33,746 nt of DNA from Acidimicrobiaceae bacterium (lineage in GTDB: Bacteria; Actinomycetota; Acidimicrobiia; Acidimicrobiales; MedAcidi-G1), in NCBI GenBank assembly GCA_002726315.1, contig PBSS01000024.1:1-33746 (forward strand). The letters are read 5' to 3'. A model generated the notes under the pieces. The model was not told the origin of the DNA and did no database searches. It worked only from the letters and a program-made list of their open reading frames with translations. Both the position numbers and the translations under genes were made by a program. Below, in pieces: positions 17,072-24,786 of this stretch (within the stretch, counting starts at the first letter, position 1; each line of letters opens with the position of its first letter).

Positions 17072-18357
17072 TTTGGCGTCTCGGTCCTGGAGTTGTGCAG
17101 GCGTCTGACTAGGCGCCCCACGAGAGTGGCCCTCAACGCAAGGGCAACCGGCTCAGTCGGCGCTCTGGCGAGCACGTCCTCAAAGAAACCCTCTACCAAC
17201 AACCTCTCGGCGATCGCAGTGGGGATCCCACGACTCTCCAGGTAAAAGAGCTGCTCTTCGTCAACCGGTGACACCGTCGAGGCATGGCTACAAATGACGT
17301 CATCGGTCTCAATCTCGAGGTTGGGCACGCTATGCGCCCAAGCATCGGGTGACAGCTTGATGTTCCTGTTGGTTTGGTATGCGCGGGTTCGGACTGCCTC
17401 GGGTTCGACACTTATCAGGCCTGAATAGACCGACCTGGAGGCATCGTCAAGAGCTCCCTTGAACAAGAGCTCGCTCGTAGTGTCGGGGGCAGCGTGTTCC
17501 TGAAATGTACGAAAATCGTGTGTCTGGGAACCCTCCCCATGGTAGGCAGCAGTCAGACGTGCTTCGCCTCCACGACCCACAAGGCGACAGTCGGTCCGGG
17601 TCCTCGAGTAGCAACCGCCGAGACCGGCCACGAAGGCCTCTAGGACAGCACTCTGGCCCACGTGAAATACCTGATGAGCAAACTGTCGAACCTCACTACC
17701 CAGGTCTTGCACGAGCGCGTGGCTCAACCGGGCATCATTGCCAACTTGTGCCTCCAACACGGGCGCCACTACCGACACGACGTCAGAAGATGAATGGTGT
17801 TCCACAATCGTGGCCTGAGAACCGGAACCACACCTCATAAGCAAGCGTGGAAACACCGCTGCTGAATCGGCATCAGTATGTAAGAAGATCAGGATCGGCT
17901 CCCTCAGGCAGACTCCATCGGGAATCACGATGACAATGGGCTCTGGAGTGAACGCCGCGTTCATGTGGTCGAACAGGTCTACGGGGTTTTCCAGCACCGA
18001 GGGGAAGTACGTTGCTCCATCCTCAAGGTCTCCTATCCGACCTACCGTGACACCCAGTTCCGCTGCCTCAGCAGAGATCGACGACGTCTCGAGCCAGCCG
18101 TTGCGCAGTACGAGGGTGACCACGTTTCGATCGACAGCATCCGAAATAGGAACAGGCCCGAGGGGTGAGACCTGCTTGGTGAGGGGCACATACCTGTCGA
18201 GGTCCAGTTCCGATATCCGCGAATACCTCCAAACCTCCTCGTCGGCACTTGGAAGGACTACGTCGCCAATGCCCTCGGCGGCTTCTCTGCGAAGGTCGGT
18301 CAACCACTCGGGCCCAGGCAGTGCTGCCGATACAGAGGAGTTGAATGCGTTCGGCAC
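17068..18357 (-). CDS. sufD: Fe-S cluster assembly protein SufD
   Basis: SufD is the beta-helix partner of SufB in the SufBC2D scaffold. The 429-aa protein carries the C-terminal hallmark SHASTVSPVDEEQLFYLESRGI region and the repeat-rich core containing TDCRLVGRGGEARLTAAYHG. It is SufD rather than SufB because the SufB-specific cysteine-rich N-terminal part is lacking and the N-terminus has the short SufD form. The start is GTG at 18357. Operator site B lies 73 bases upstream. In other actinobacteria sufB is directly upstream, but here that place is taken by an HTH gene, and no sufB exists in the window. Confidence 0.92.
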   Translation of the reverse strand: MPNAFNSSVSAALPGPEWLTDLRREAAEGIGDVVLPSADEEVWRYSRISELDLDRYVPLTKQVSPLGPVPISDAVDRNVVTLVLRNGWLETSSISAEAAELGVTVGRIGDLEDGATYFPSVLENPVDLFDHMNAAFTPEPIVIVIPDGVCLREPILIFLHTDADSAAVFPRLLMRCGSGSQATIVEHHSSSDVVSVVAPVLEAQVGNDARLSHALVQDLGSEVRQFAHQVFHVGQSAVLEAFVAGLGGCYSRTRTDCRLVGRGGEARLTAAYHGEGSQTHDFRTFQEHAAPDTTSELLFKGALDDASRSVYSGLISVEPEAVRTRAYQTNRNIKLSPDAWAHSVPNLEIETDDVICSHASTVSPVDEEQLFYLESRGIPTAIAERLLVEGFFEDVLARAPTEPVALALRATLVGRLVRRLHNSRTETPK

Positions 18358-18429
18358 TGGACCTCGGAGTGGACCTGGTCGGCTGGTTGTGGGATGTCTG
18401 TACCGTCTCTACAGATACAGCGTGTAAGC

Positions 18430-18455
18430 AATAACCCTATCGCCGTAGGAGTATT
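18430..18455 (-). promoter_or_regulatory. Putative suf operator, site B (26-bp dyad)
   Basis: The dyad reads AATA n2 CCTA n2 GC n2 TAGG n2 TATT; every non-n position is perfectly symmetrical. On the minus strand it contains CTACGG n2 ATAGGGTTA n T, the same core as site A in front of sufC (16 of 19 bases identical). It lies 73 bases upstream of sufD and 28 bases past the end of the HTH gene. A clear -10 is not visible. Confidence 0.6.
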
Positions 18456-18482
18456 CCCCGGTGACACTTCAAGGTATGGCTG

Positions 18483-18722
18483 TCACTCCTGGACGAGGTG
18501 ACTGAGCGTGCCAGGCTGGATCTGGCACGTTGCCTCAAAGGTGAGCACGTCACTTGACTTGAGTCGGATGACCCTTCCGAACCGATACGCCTTCAAGTCA
18601 CCCTCGTTGATGAAATTGTAGATCGTCCGGGGATTTAACCCCAGACGTCGTGCCGCAGCCTCAGTGCTCAGCCACTCCGACTCAACAATCTCTCCAAGTG
18701 AACCTGCCGTGTCTTGTGCCAT
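18483..18722 (-). CDS. Excisionase-type helix-turn-helix DNA-binding protein
   Basis: A 79-aa protein with one MerR-like/excisionase-family HTH: WLSTEAAARRLGLNPRTIYNF followed by the wing GDLKAYRFGRVIRLKSSDV. In actinobacteria such small proteins are often chromosomal regulators, and there is no integrase here, so it is probably not a phage excisionase. It lies upstream of sufD on the same strand with operator site B between them, and is divergent from the biotin carrier gene, so it could regulate either side. It has no Fe-S-type cysteine cluster (one Cys only), so it is unlikely to be the Fe-S sensor itself. Confidence 0.88.
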   Translation of the reverse strand: MAQDTAGSLGEIVESEWLSTEAAARRLGLNPRTIYNFINEGDLKAYRFGRVIRLKSSDVLTFEATCQIQPGTLSHLVQE

Positions 18723-18772
18723 GTCAGTGACCCTAGAGCATTTTCCGTTCTTCTACAGCATGCACAGTGATC

Positions 18773-18791
18773 CCTCTTATCTTCTAAGAGG
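18773..18791. repeat. 7-bp inverted repeat in divergent intergenic region
   Basis: CCTCTTA (18773-18779) and TAAGAGG (18785-18791) are exact reverse complements separated by 5 bases. It lies midway in the 119-base gap between the HTH gene and the biotin carrier gene, where an operator is plausible. Which protein binds, if any, is unknown. Confidence 0.4.
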
Positions 18792-18841
18792 TCCTCCCTC
18801 TCGTAGTGGCATTGGCGGTGTCGGTCTGATGGACTTACCCG

Positions 18842-19075
18842 ATGGCCAGAGTGGACGTTGAGGCTCCAGTGACTGGGATAGTTTGGAAGATCGTTGTCGC
18901 CGTAGGCGACACAGTTGCCTCAGGAGACCAGTTGGTGGTGCTGGAATCCATGAAGATGGAGATTCCCGTTGAGGCCCCGATTGACGGAACCATCACTGAG
19001 TTGCTGGTGGCTGAAGGCGACCAGGTCACCGAGGGTGACCCTGTGTCTGTGGTTGAGTCAGCTCAAGGCCTGTAG
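18842..19075 (+). CDS. Stand-alone biotin carboxyl carrier protein
   Basis: A 77-aa biotinyl/lipoyl domain. The biotinylated lysine is K38 in ESMKMEIP; the surrounding EAPVTGIVWKI and EAPIDGTITELLVAEGDQV form the two halves of the hammerhead. It would carry CO2 between a biotin carboxylase and a carboxyltransferase. It is only the carrier domain, whereas actinobacterial acyl-CoA carboxylases normally have it fused to biotin carboxylase. Its 3' end overlaps that of the convergent carboxyltransferase gene by 13 bases. The two probably belong to one enzyme, but the biotin carboxylase is not here. Confidence 0.92.
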   Translation: MARVDVEAPVTGIVWKIVVAVGDTVASGDQLVVLESMKMEIPVEAPIDGTITELLVAEGDQVTEGDPVSVVESAQGL

Positions 19076-20670
19076 GGGAATCCGGCAGGTCCTGCAGAAC
19101 GCAGAGGTGCGGACAGGTTGGCGAACTCGCAAAGCAATGGTCTGGTGTCGGCTGGATCAATGATTTCTTCCACCAGATAAGCCTCAGCGGTCCGAAATGG
19201 TGACCGTACGGCGTTGAGGCGATCGGTGATCTCGGCTATCAGCGCCTTCGGGTCATCGGAGGCTTCCAGTTCGGACCTGTAGGCGGCTGCCACTCCACCT
19301 TCAACCGGCAACGATCCCCAGTCACCTGATGGCCAGGCATATCGGTACAAAAACCGGTTTGCAGCTGTATGGGCAGCTCCAGCCACCCCAAACACCTTCC
19401 GGACAATGATTGAGCACCATGGCACCGTGGCCTGGTAGATGGCAGACAAGGTGCGAGCACCATGGCGGATGGTCGCTGCCTTCTCGGCCTCGGTCCCAAT
19501 AACGAAACCCGGGTTGTCAACGAGATGAACCACCGGAAGGTGGAAGGTCTCGGCAAGGTCAACAAACCGAGTCACCTTGTTGGAAGAATCCGCTGTCCAA
19601 CCGCCCCCGTAGTGGTAGGGATCATTTGACAACACCGCCACAGGCCAGCCGTCTAGGCGCGCCAGACCACAAATGGCCGAGCGGCCCCAGTCCTTGCCAA
19701 TCTCAAAAAATGAGCCCGTATCGAACACAGATTCAATGATCGTGCGCATCTTGTAGACCTTGCGTCGATCACGTGGCACCACGCCGGCGAGGCTGGAGTC
19801 TGTCCTGTCCGAGCGATCCGTTATTGGGCCGCGTTCAGGCAGCTCATAGACCGACGATGGGAGGTAGGAAAGAAAGCGTCGGGCACGCTCGAAGGCCTCG
19901 GCTTCCGAGACGACCTCGTCGTCGATGGCACCATTGCGAGTGTGCACCCGGCTGCTACCAAGGCTTTCCTTGTCAACCTGTTCACCTCCCAGAGCGTTCA
20001 CGAGAGGTGGGCCCGCCACGAACAGTTGTGAGAGTCCCTTGACCATCACTGAATAATGACTACTGACAGCACGTGCCGCCCCTAGGCCAGCCACTGGTCC
20101 AAGGCACAAGGCCACCGTCGGAACCGTGGCCAGGTTTGCCACCACGTGGTCCCATGCGGGGTTAAGGGGCACATAGGTGCGTGCTCCCTTCCCAATGGAT
20201 CCTTCTATATTCGATCCAGCCTCCTCGGCCTTCGTGTCGAGGGTCTTTACTGATCCCCCTCCACCCGTGCCGTCAACAAGTCGGACTATCGGGAGCCGCA
20301 GTTCGTAAGCCATCTGCTCGGCAGCAATCTGCTTGGCCACAATTGAGGCGTCTGCTGCACCTCCTCTGACGGTGAAGTCATCACCAGCCAGTACTACGGG
20401 CCTGTTGTTGATGCGACCGCGTCCGAACACGAAGTTGGATGGTGATAGGTCAACCAGTTCACCATCGGGCCCATAGGTGGCAGTACCTGCGATCTTGCCG
20501 TTCTCATGGAAGGTACCGGGATCAAGCAACTCCTGTATCCGCTGCCGGATGTCAAGCTTTCCGCGGTCATGCTGTCTGGCGACCTTGTCCTCACCGCCCA
20601 TACGCTCCGCCATCTCCTCACGGGCGCGCAATTCGTCCAGTTCTGGGCCCCACTCCATTTCGTCGACCAT
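19063..20670 (-). CDS. Acyl-CoA carboxylase carboxyltransferase (beta) subunit
   Basis: This subunit transfers carboxyl from biotin to an acyl-CoA, most often propionyl- or acetyl-CoA. The protein (about 535 aa) has the two crotonase-like halves of the family. The N-terminal half contains RLVDGTGGGGSVKT and VALCLGPVAGLGAARA; the C-terminal half contains VVHLVDNPGFVIGTEAE and RKVFGVAGAAHTA. Exact substrate is uncertain: the usual PccB/AccD5 signature regions are divergent. The ATG at 20670 is preferred, giving MVDEMEWGPELDELR; a TTG at 20718 overlapping the selD stop by four bases would add 16 residues. It is the last gene of a minus-strand group with selD and the class V PLP enzyme. Confidence 0.9.
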   Translation of the reverse strand: MVDEMEWGPELDELRAREEMAERMGGEDKVARQHDRGKLDIRQRIQELLDPGTFHENGKIAGTATYGPDGELVDLSPSNFVFGRGRINNRPVVLAGDDFTVRGGAADASIVAKQIAAEQMAYELRLPIVRLVDGTGGGGSVKTLDTKAEEAGSNIEGSIGKGARTYVPLNPAWDHVVANLATVPTVALCLGPVAGLGAARAVSSHYSVMVKGLSQLFVAGPPLVNALGGEQVDKESLGSSRVHTRNGAIDDEVVSEAEAFERARRFLSYLPSSVYELPERGPITDRSDRTDSSLAGVVPRDRRKVYKMRTIIESVFDTGSFFEIGKDWGRSAICGLARLDGWPVAVLSNDPYHYGGGWTADSSNKVTRFVDLAETFHLPVVHLVDNPGFVIGTEAEKAATIRHGARTLSAIYQATVPWCSIIVRKVFGVAGAAHTAANRFLYRYAWPSGDWGSLPVEGGVAAAYRSELEASDDPKALIAEITDRLNAVRSPFRTAEAYLVEEIIDPADTRPLLCEFANLSAPLRSAGPAGFPYRP

Positions 20671-20714
20671 ATAGGGACGGTACCTGTCGAGCAGTGGACA
20701 GACCCCAGTCGGGA

Positions 20715-21740
20715 TCAACCTAGACAGATGCGCCCATTGCCAGCTACCACCTCACCGATTACGGCTGCAGTGTGGCCTGTGGCAGTCAACTGGGCGACTG
20801 CCTCATCGGCAGAAGCAGATGAGGCCCCAAAGACCAATCCACCGGAGGTTTGTGCATCGGCCAGCAATAGCACGTCGAGTTCCGGGAGGCCTCCCCTATC
20901 GAGGATCTCATCAACCCATTCCAGGTTGCGACGAGTTCCAGCAGGCATGAAGTCGGCCTCAGCCAGGTCGCGGGCGCCGGGTAGCAATGGCACCTCGGTC
21001 TGGTTGATGATGAGGTCCACTGCTGACTCGGTTGCAGCCCTCCTGAGGTGTCCGAGTAGACCGAAGCCGGTGATATCTGTTGCGCCAGTCGCTCCAGCTG
21101 CCATGGCCACCGCTGACCCATCGGAGTTGAGCCGTGTCATGGATTCCATGGCCCCAGCCACTACATCCGGTGGGGCCTCTCCAGACTTGATGGCAGTCGT
21201 GATCACTCCAATACCCAGCGGCTTAGTGAGTACGAGGGTGTCACCCGGTCGGAACCCCGTATTGGTAAGCATCTTGTCGGGATGCACCTCGCCTACGACG
21301 GCTAGCCCGAACTTTGGCGCGGGATCGTCAACGGTATGGCCACCGGCTATCACGAATCCTGCATCCGTGGCGACTTCTTGTGCCCCCTTCAACACCTCGA
21401 CGAGCAGGTCGACTGACAGCTCATCGTTGTTCCAACAGACCAGATTCAGGGCTAAAAGGGGTTGAGCCCCCATGGCATAAACGTCAGAGACAGCGTTGGC
21501 AGCTGCCACACGGCCCCAGGAGCGTGCGTCGTCAACCACCGGCGTTATGTAGTCGGCAGTCAAGACCAAGGCCCTTTCATCGGAGATGCGCCATACAGCG
21601 GCATCGTCGCCGGTTTCCATTCCGATGAGGAGGTCAGGTGCGTCAACGGGAGTCAAGTGGCGCACGACGCGCGCCAGCTCGCCTGGGGCGAGCTTGCAGC
21701 CTCAACCGGCGCCGTGGCTGAACTGTGTAAGTCGCCGCAT
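20715..21740 (-). CDS. selD: Selenide, water dikinase SelD, selenocysteine-containing
   Basis: SelD makes selenophosphate from selenide and ATP, the selenium donor for selenocysteine and selenouridine. An ordinary ORF call starts at a GTG (21665) and gives 316 aa without the active site. Reading back from there, the frame crosses one TGA (21704-21702) to an ATG at 21740, preceded by AGGGG 6-7 bases upstream. The restored N-terminus is MRRLTQFSHGAG-U-GCK, matching E. coli SelD HGAGCGCK with Sec at residue 13 in the place of catalytic Cys17, then C15 and K16. The total is 341 aa, normal for SelD. Downstream motifs include GDDAAV, TADYITPVVDD, AANAVSDVYAMG, AGGHTVDDP and TDITGFGLLGH. The class V PLP enzyme lies 48 bases upstream on the same strand. 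Confidence 0.93.
21676..21704 (-). promoter_or_regulatory. Bacterial SECIS-like hairpin and Sec UGA codon of selD
   Basis: The Sec codon TGA is at 21704-21702. Seven bases after it, AGCTCG (21694-21689) pairs with CGAGCT (21681-21676) around a loop of seven bases, CCCCAGG, which can also close further to an 8-bp stem. A hairpin with G in its loop at this distance is what the elongation factor SelB recognises in bacterial selenoprotein mRNAs. Confidence 0.75.
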
Positions 21741-21788
21741 TGTGCACCCCTTTCGATCTAAATACTGTCGTAGGCGAAGGGTATGCGA

Positions 21789-22961
21789 TTAGCGACTGCC
21801 CAACGTGCTCACTGCTTCAAGCAGCCGTTCAACATCACCGAGACCTATGTAGACGCACACACCCACACGGACGGCTCCGTCCTCTGCATCTAGGCCAAGA
21901 GGTCCCATCGCTTCGATTGCATAGTTGTGGCCGTCCCACACCGCCACCTTGGCCTCAGCAAGCTTGCTAGCCACCTGAAGAGGGCTATGGCCCTCGACAA
22001 GAAACATTGTGGTGGGTGCCCGGTTAGCCAGATCTGCTGGTCCGACTACCCGCACGCCGGAAAGATCGTGGAGGCCAGTCAGCAGTCGTTCAAACACGCT
22101 CTCTTCGTGTTCGATCACGGCAGCCATGGTCGTATCGAGCAGGAACCGTGCAGCGGCATCGATTCCAGCCATGGCCTCCCATGAAGGCGTGCCGTACTGG
22201 AGTCGACCCGGACCGCGGTCAGGTGCAGGCCTTACCTTGTAGGCGGCCAACGAATCGAGCAGGTCGGGTTCTACCCACATGATCCCAGCGTGTGGTCCAT
22301 ACCACTTGTATGAGGAGGTGGTGAACACGTCACATCCGATGGCTTCCACGTCGATTTGTCGGTGCGGCGTTAGATGGACTCCATCGACCACGACACGCGC
22401 ACCGATTGCGTGGGCCGCTCTGCTAATGGCCGCTGCATCAGGAATGGCGCCGATGGCATTGGAGGCGCCTGTCACTGCGAGCCACCTGGTGGCCGGTCCA
22501 ATCAGGTCGATGACCGCGTCAGTGTTCAAGCGGTGGCTCTGGCGGTCCAGCCTTGCCATGCGAACAGTCGCACCACTGTCACGGGCAGCAAGGAGCCACG
22601 GGGAAATATTTGAGTCGTGGTCTAGTTCGGTGCAAACGATCTCATCGCCAGGACCCAGTTCAGCGGCTATCGCCCGCGTGAGTGCCATCATGTTGGCTGT
22701 GGTACTGGGGCCGAAGGCAAATCCAGCCGGATCTGCTCCGAGCAACTCACCCATTGTGGCGCTGACGCATTCTGTCAGAGCATCACATGCCTGCGCAGCC
22801 GGGAAGGCCCCGTGACTGTTGGCGCTGTTGCCGCTGCGCTGCCAGTCGGCCACCGCATCGATGGAGGCATCCACGGCCTGGGTTCCCGCTGGGCCGTCAA
22901 AGCGGCTCCAACCACCCAATAATCCAGGAAATCGGTATCTAATGTCGGTGAGTGCTGTCAT
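21789..22961 (-). CDS. Class V PLP enzyme, cysteine desulfurase-like (VC1184-type)
   Basis: A 390-aa class V aminotransferase-fold protein. The PLP lysine is in SSYKWYGPHAG and the cofactor Asp in VVVDGVHLTPH. It resembles the cysteine-desulfurase-like VC1184 group. The position of the catalytic Cys of SufS (RAGHHCAKP) is occupied by WDGHNYAIE, so Tyr replaces Cys; a normal desulfurase mechanism is therefore unlikely. The ATG at 22961 is chosen over the open frame to 23204, because that extension is antisense to aceK. It is upstream of selD with a 48-base gap, which hints at a selenium-related role such as releasing selenium from selenocysteine, but this is only inference. Confidence 0.86.
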   Translation of the reverse strand: MTALTDIRYRFPGLLGGWSRFDGPAGTQAVDASIDAVADWQRSGNSANSHGAFPAAQACDALTECVSATMGELLGADPAGFAFGPSTTANMMALTRAIAAELGPGDEIVCTELDHDSNISPWLLAARDSGATVRMARLDRQSHRLNTDAVIDLIGPATRWLAVTGASNAIGAIPDAAAISRAAHAIGARVVVDGVHLTPHRQIDVEAIGCDVFTTSSYKWYGPHAGIMWVEPDLLDSLAAYKVRPAPDRGPGRLQYGTPSWEAMAGIDAAARFLLDTTMAAVIEHEESVFERLLTGLHDLSGVRVVGPADLANRAPTTMFLVEGHSPLQVASKLAEAKVAVWDGHNYAIEAMGPLGLDAEDGAVRVGVCVYIGLGDVERLLEAVSTLGSR

Positions 22962-23015
22962 CCTCGGGCACGCTAATAGGACTAGAGAGTTCACAGTGGC
23001 CGGGAGGGCCGAGAC

Positions 23016-24776
23016 TTGGAGTCGGAGGATCTCGATACCGCACGCCGGATCGCTGACACGATCCATGCCGGATTCGTTGACTACGTCGCCGAATTCAATC
23101 TTATTTCGCGACGCGCAAGGAGCCATTTCGAAAAGCGCGAGTGGCCACTGCAGGAAGCAGACGCGTCTGAGCGACTGAACCTGCACACCGAACGCGTCTG
23201 GCAAACCGTATCCCTAGTTGAGGACCTGCTCGGTGGCACACCCGACAGACGCGGTAAGTGGCGTCTAGCCCGTGGTCATTTCAAACGCCGCATCGCCGAG
23301 AGGGGCGACATGGTCCTGGCTGAGACATACTTCAATTCGGTCCCCCGCCGCATCTTCACAACTATCGGCGTCGACAACGACGTCGAACTCAGGTGGTTCG
23401 GTGCAACCAGCGTGCCACGAGGTGAGGCCTCAGCCGAGATGTTCACCTCCCTGACTCGCACCCGCGACTCGGCGGCCCTCATCGCCTCGATCCTGGAGTC
23501 ATGTGAGTTTGATGCAAAATGGGCTGACTTGGAGGGCGATGCCCGCAGGGTCGCCGCCAGGTTGGACTCATTCCTCCTTGACACCTGGGACAGCCTCGAC
23601 GTCGACAGCGTCGACATGCTCAGACCGGTGTTCTTCAGGAATAAGGGTGCTTACCTGATTGGCCGCTTGAGGCAGTTGAACCGGATCGCCCCGATTGTCC
23701 TGCCAATCATCCATGGCGAAGACGGGATGAGAGTCGACAGCCTGCTACTTACCGAACTGCAGGTAAGTCGCCTGTTCAGCTTTACCAGGTCGTACTTTTT
23801 CGTGGAGTGGCCGAACCCTGCTGAACTTGCTGGTTTCCTAAAGTCTCTGCTTCCCATGAAGTCCCTTGCTGAACTACACACCGCCATTGGCTTCCCCCAG
23901 CATGGCAAGACCAGCCTCTACCGCTCCCTCTACCGCCATCTGGAAAACTCCAACGACAAGTTTGTCCTCGCTAGGGGAACCCCCGGAATGGTCATGTCGG
24001 TGTTCACACTGGTGTCTTTCAACGTGGTCTTCAAGATCATCAAAGACCACTTCGACCCACCCAAGAACACAACTAGAGATGCCGTCATGCGCCGTTACAA
24101 GTTGGTCTACAACCATGACCGGGTGGGTCGGATGGTTGATGCCCAGGAGTTTGAAAACCTTTCGTTTGACCGCGACAGGTTCGACCCGGCCCTACTTGAG
24201 CAACTACTGACTGAAGCTGGCGGGTCAGTGAGTGTGACGGGCAACCAGGTGGTAATCAGGCACGTCTACACCGAGCGGCAGGTCTACCCGCTAAACCTCT
24301 ACCTGCGTGAGATGTCAGCTGACAAGGCCGAGGCAGCCGCCCTCGACTGGGGAGCCGCCATCAAAGACCTGGCAGTTGCCAACGTATTCCCCGGTGATCT
24401 TTTCACCAAGAACTTCGGCGTGACCCGCCACGGCAGCGTCGTGTTCTACGACTACGACGAGTTGACCCTCCTCGAGGAATGTCGCTTTCGCACTATTCCC
24501 GATTCCGACGACCATGAACTGGAGATGTCCTCACAGGTTTGGTTCGCTGTCGAACCCGGTGATGTCTTCCCTGAGCAATTCCCTACCTTCATGAGGTTCC
24601 CCAGAGATGTCCCCGACTCGATCTGGGAACGGTTCTGTGAGGTGCACGGCGATCTATTCACCGCCAACTACTGGGTCGGTGTGCAGGAGGAGCTGGCCCA
24701 TGGAGACCTGCCCGACTTCTATCCGTATCCACAGCACCTGCGATTTCGTCGCCGATCGACAAAGGCCGCAGAGTAG
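23016..24776 (+). CDS. aceK: Isocitrate dehydrogenase kinase/phosphatase AceK
   Basis: AceK phosphorylates and dephosphorylates isocitrate dehydrogenase, switching flow between the TCA cycle and the glyoxylate bypass. The 586-aa protein is full length (E. coli 578 aa). Key residues align with a constant +4 offset: K340 (VFKIIKDHF; E. coli K336), D461 (FPGDLFTKNFG; D457) and D479 (VFYDYDE; D475). The nucleotide-binding segment GTPGMVMSVFTL and the motif NHDRVGRM are also present. The start is TTG at 23016, with GGGAGG 8 bases upstream. It is divergent from the PLP enzyme by 54 bases and 10 bases before rpe. AceK is mostly known from Proteobacteria. Isocitrate lyase and isocitrate dehydrogenase genes are not in the window. 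Confidence 0.96.
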   Translation: MESEDLDTARRIADTIHAGFVDYVAEFNLISRRARSHFEKREWPLQEADASERLNLHTERVWQTVSLVEDLLGGTPDRRGKWRLARGHFKRRIAERGDMVLAETYFNSVPRRIFTTIGVDNDVELRWFGATSVPRGEASAEMFTSLTRTRDSAALIASILESCEFDAKWADLEGDARRVAARLDSFLLDTWDSLDVDSVDMLRPVFFRNKGAYLIGRLRQLNRIAPIVLPIIHGEDGMRVDSLLLTELQVSRLFSFTRSYFFVEWPNPAELAGFLKSLLPMKSLAELHTAIGFPQHGKTSLYRSLYRHLENSNDKFVLARGTPGMVMSVFTLVSFNVVFKIIKDHFDPPKNTTRDAVMRRYKLVYNHDRVGRMVDAQEFENLSFDRDRFDPALLEQLLTEAGGSVSVTGNQVVIRHVYTERQVYPLNLYLREMSADKAEAAALDWGAAIKDLAVANVFPGDLFTKNFGVTRHGSVVFYDYDELTLLEECRFRTIPDSDDHELEMSSQVWFAVEPGDVFPEQFPTFMRFPRDVPDSIWERFCEVHGDLFTANYWVGVQEELAHGDLPDFYPYPQHLRFRRRSTKAAE

Positions 24777-24786
24777 GGTCAGCGCC

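Noticed and set aside
18483-18722. Phage or integrative-element excisionase
   Set aside because: There is no integrase, attachment-site repeat or other mobile gene nearby; similar small HTH proteins are ordinary chromosomal genes in actinobacteria.
20506-21465. 319-aa open frame on the plus strand
   Set aside because: It is antisense to the carboxyltransferase and selD, is very rich in Ser, Ala, Pro and Thr, and has no recognisable domain.
21189-21665. SelD taken as a Cys-less, N-terminally shortened protein starting at the GTG at 21665
   Set aside because: The HGAG-U-GCK motif, ribosome binding site and SECIS-like hairpin immediately upstream make the Sec-containing start much better.
22962-23204. 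N-terminal extension of the class V PLP enzyme
   Set aside because: It overlaps aceK in antisense, and the PLP protein begins naturally at the ATG at 22961.
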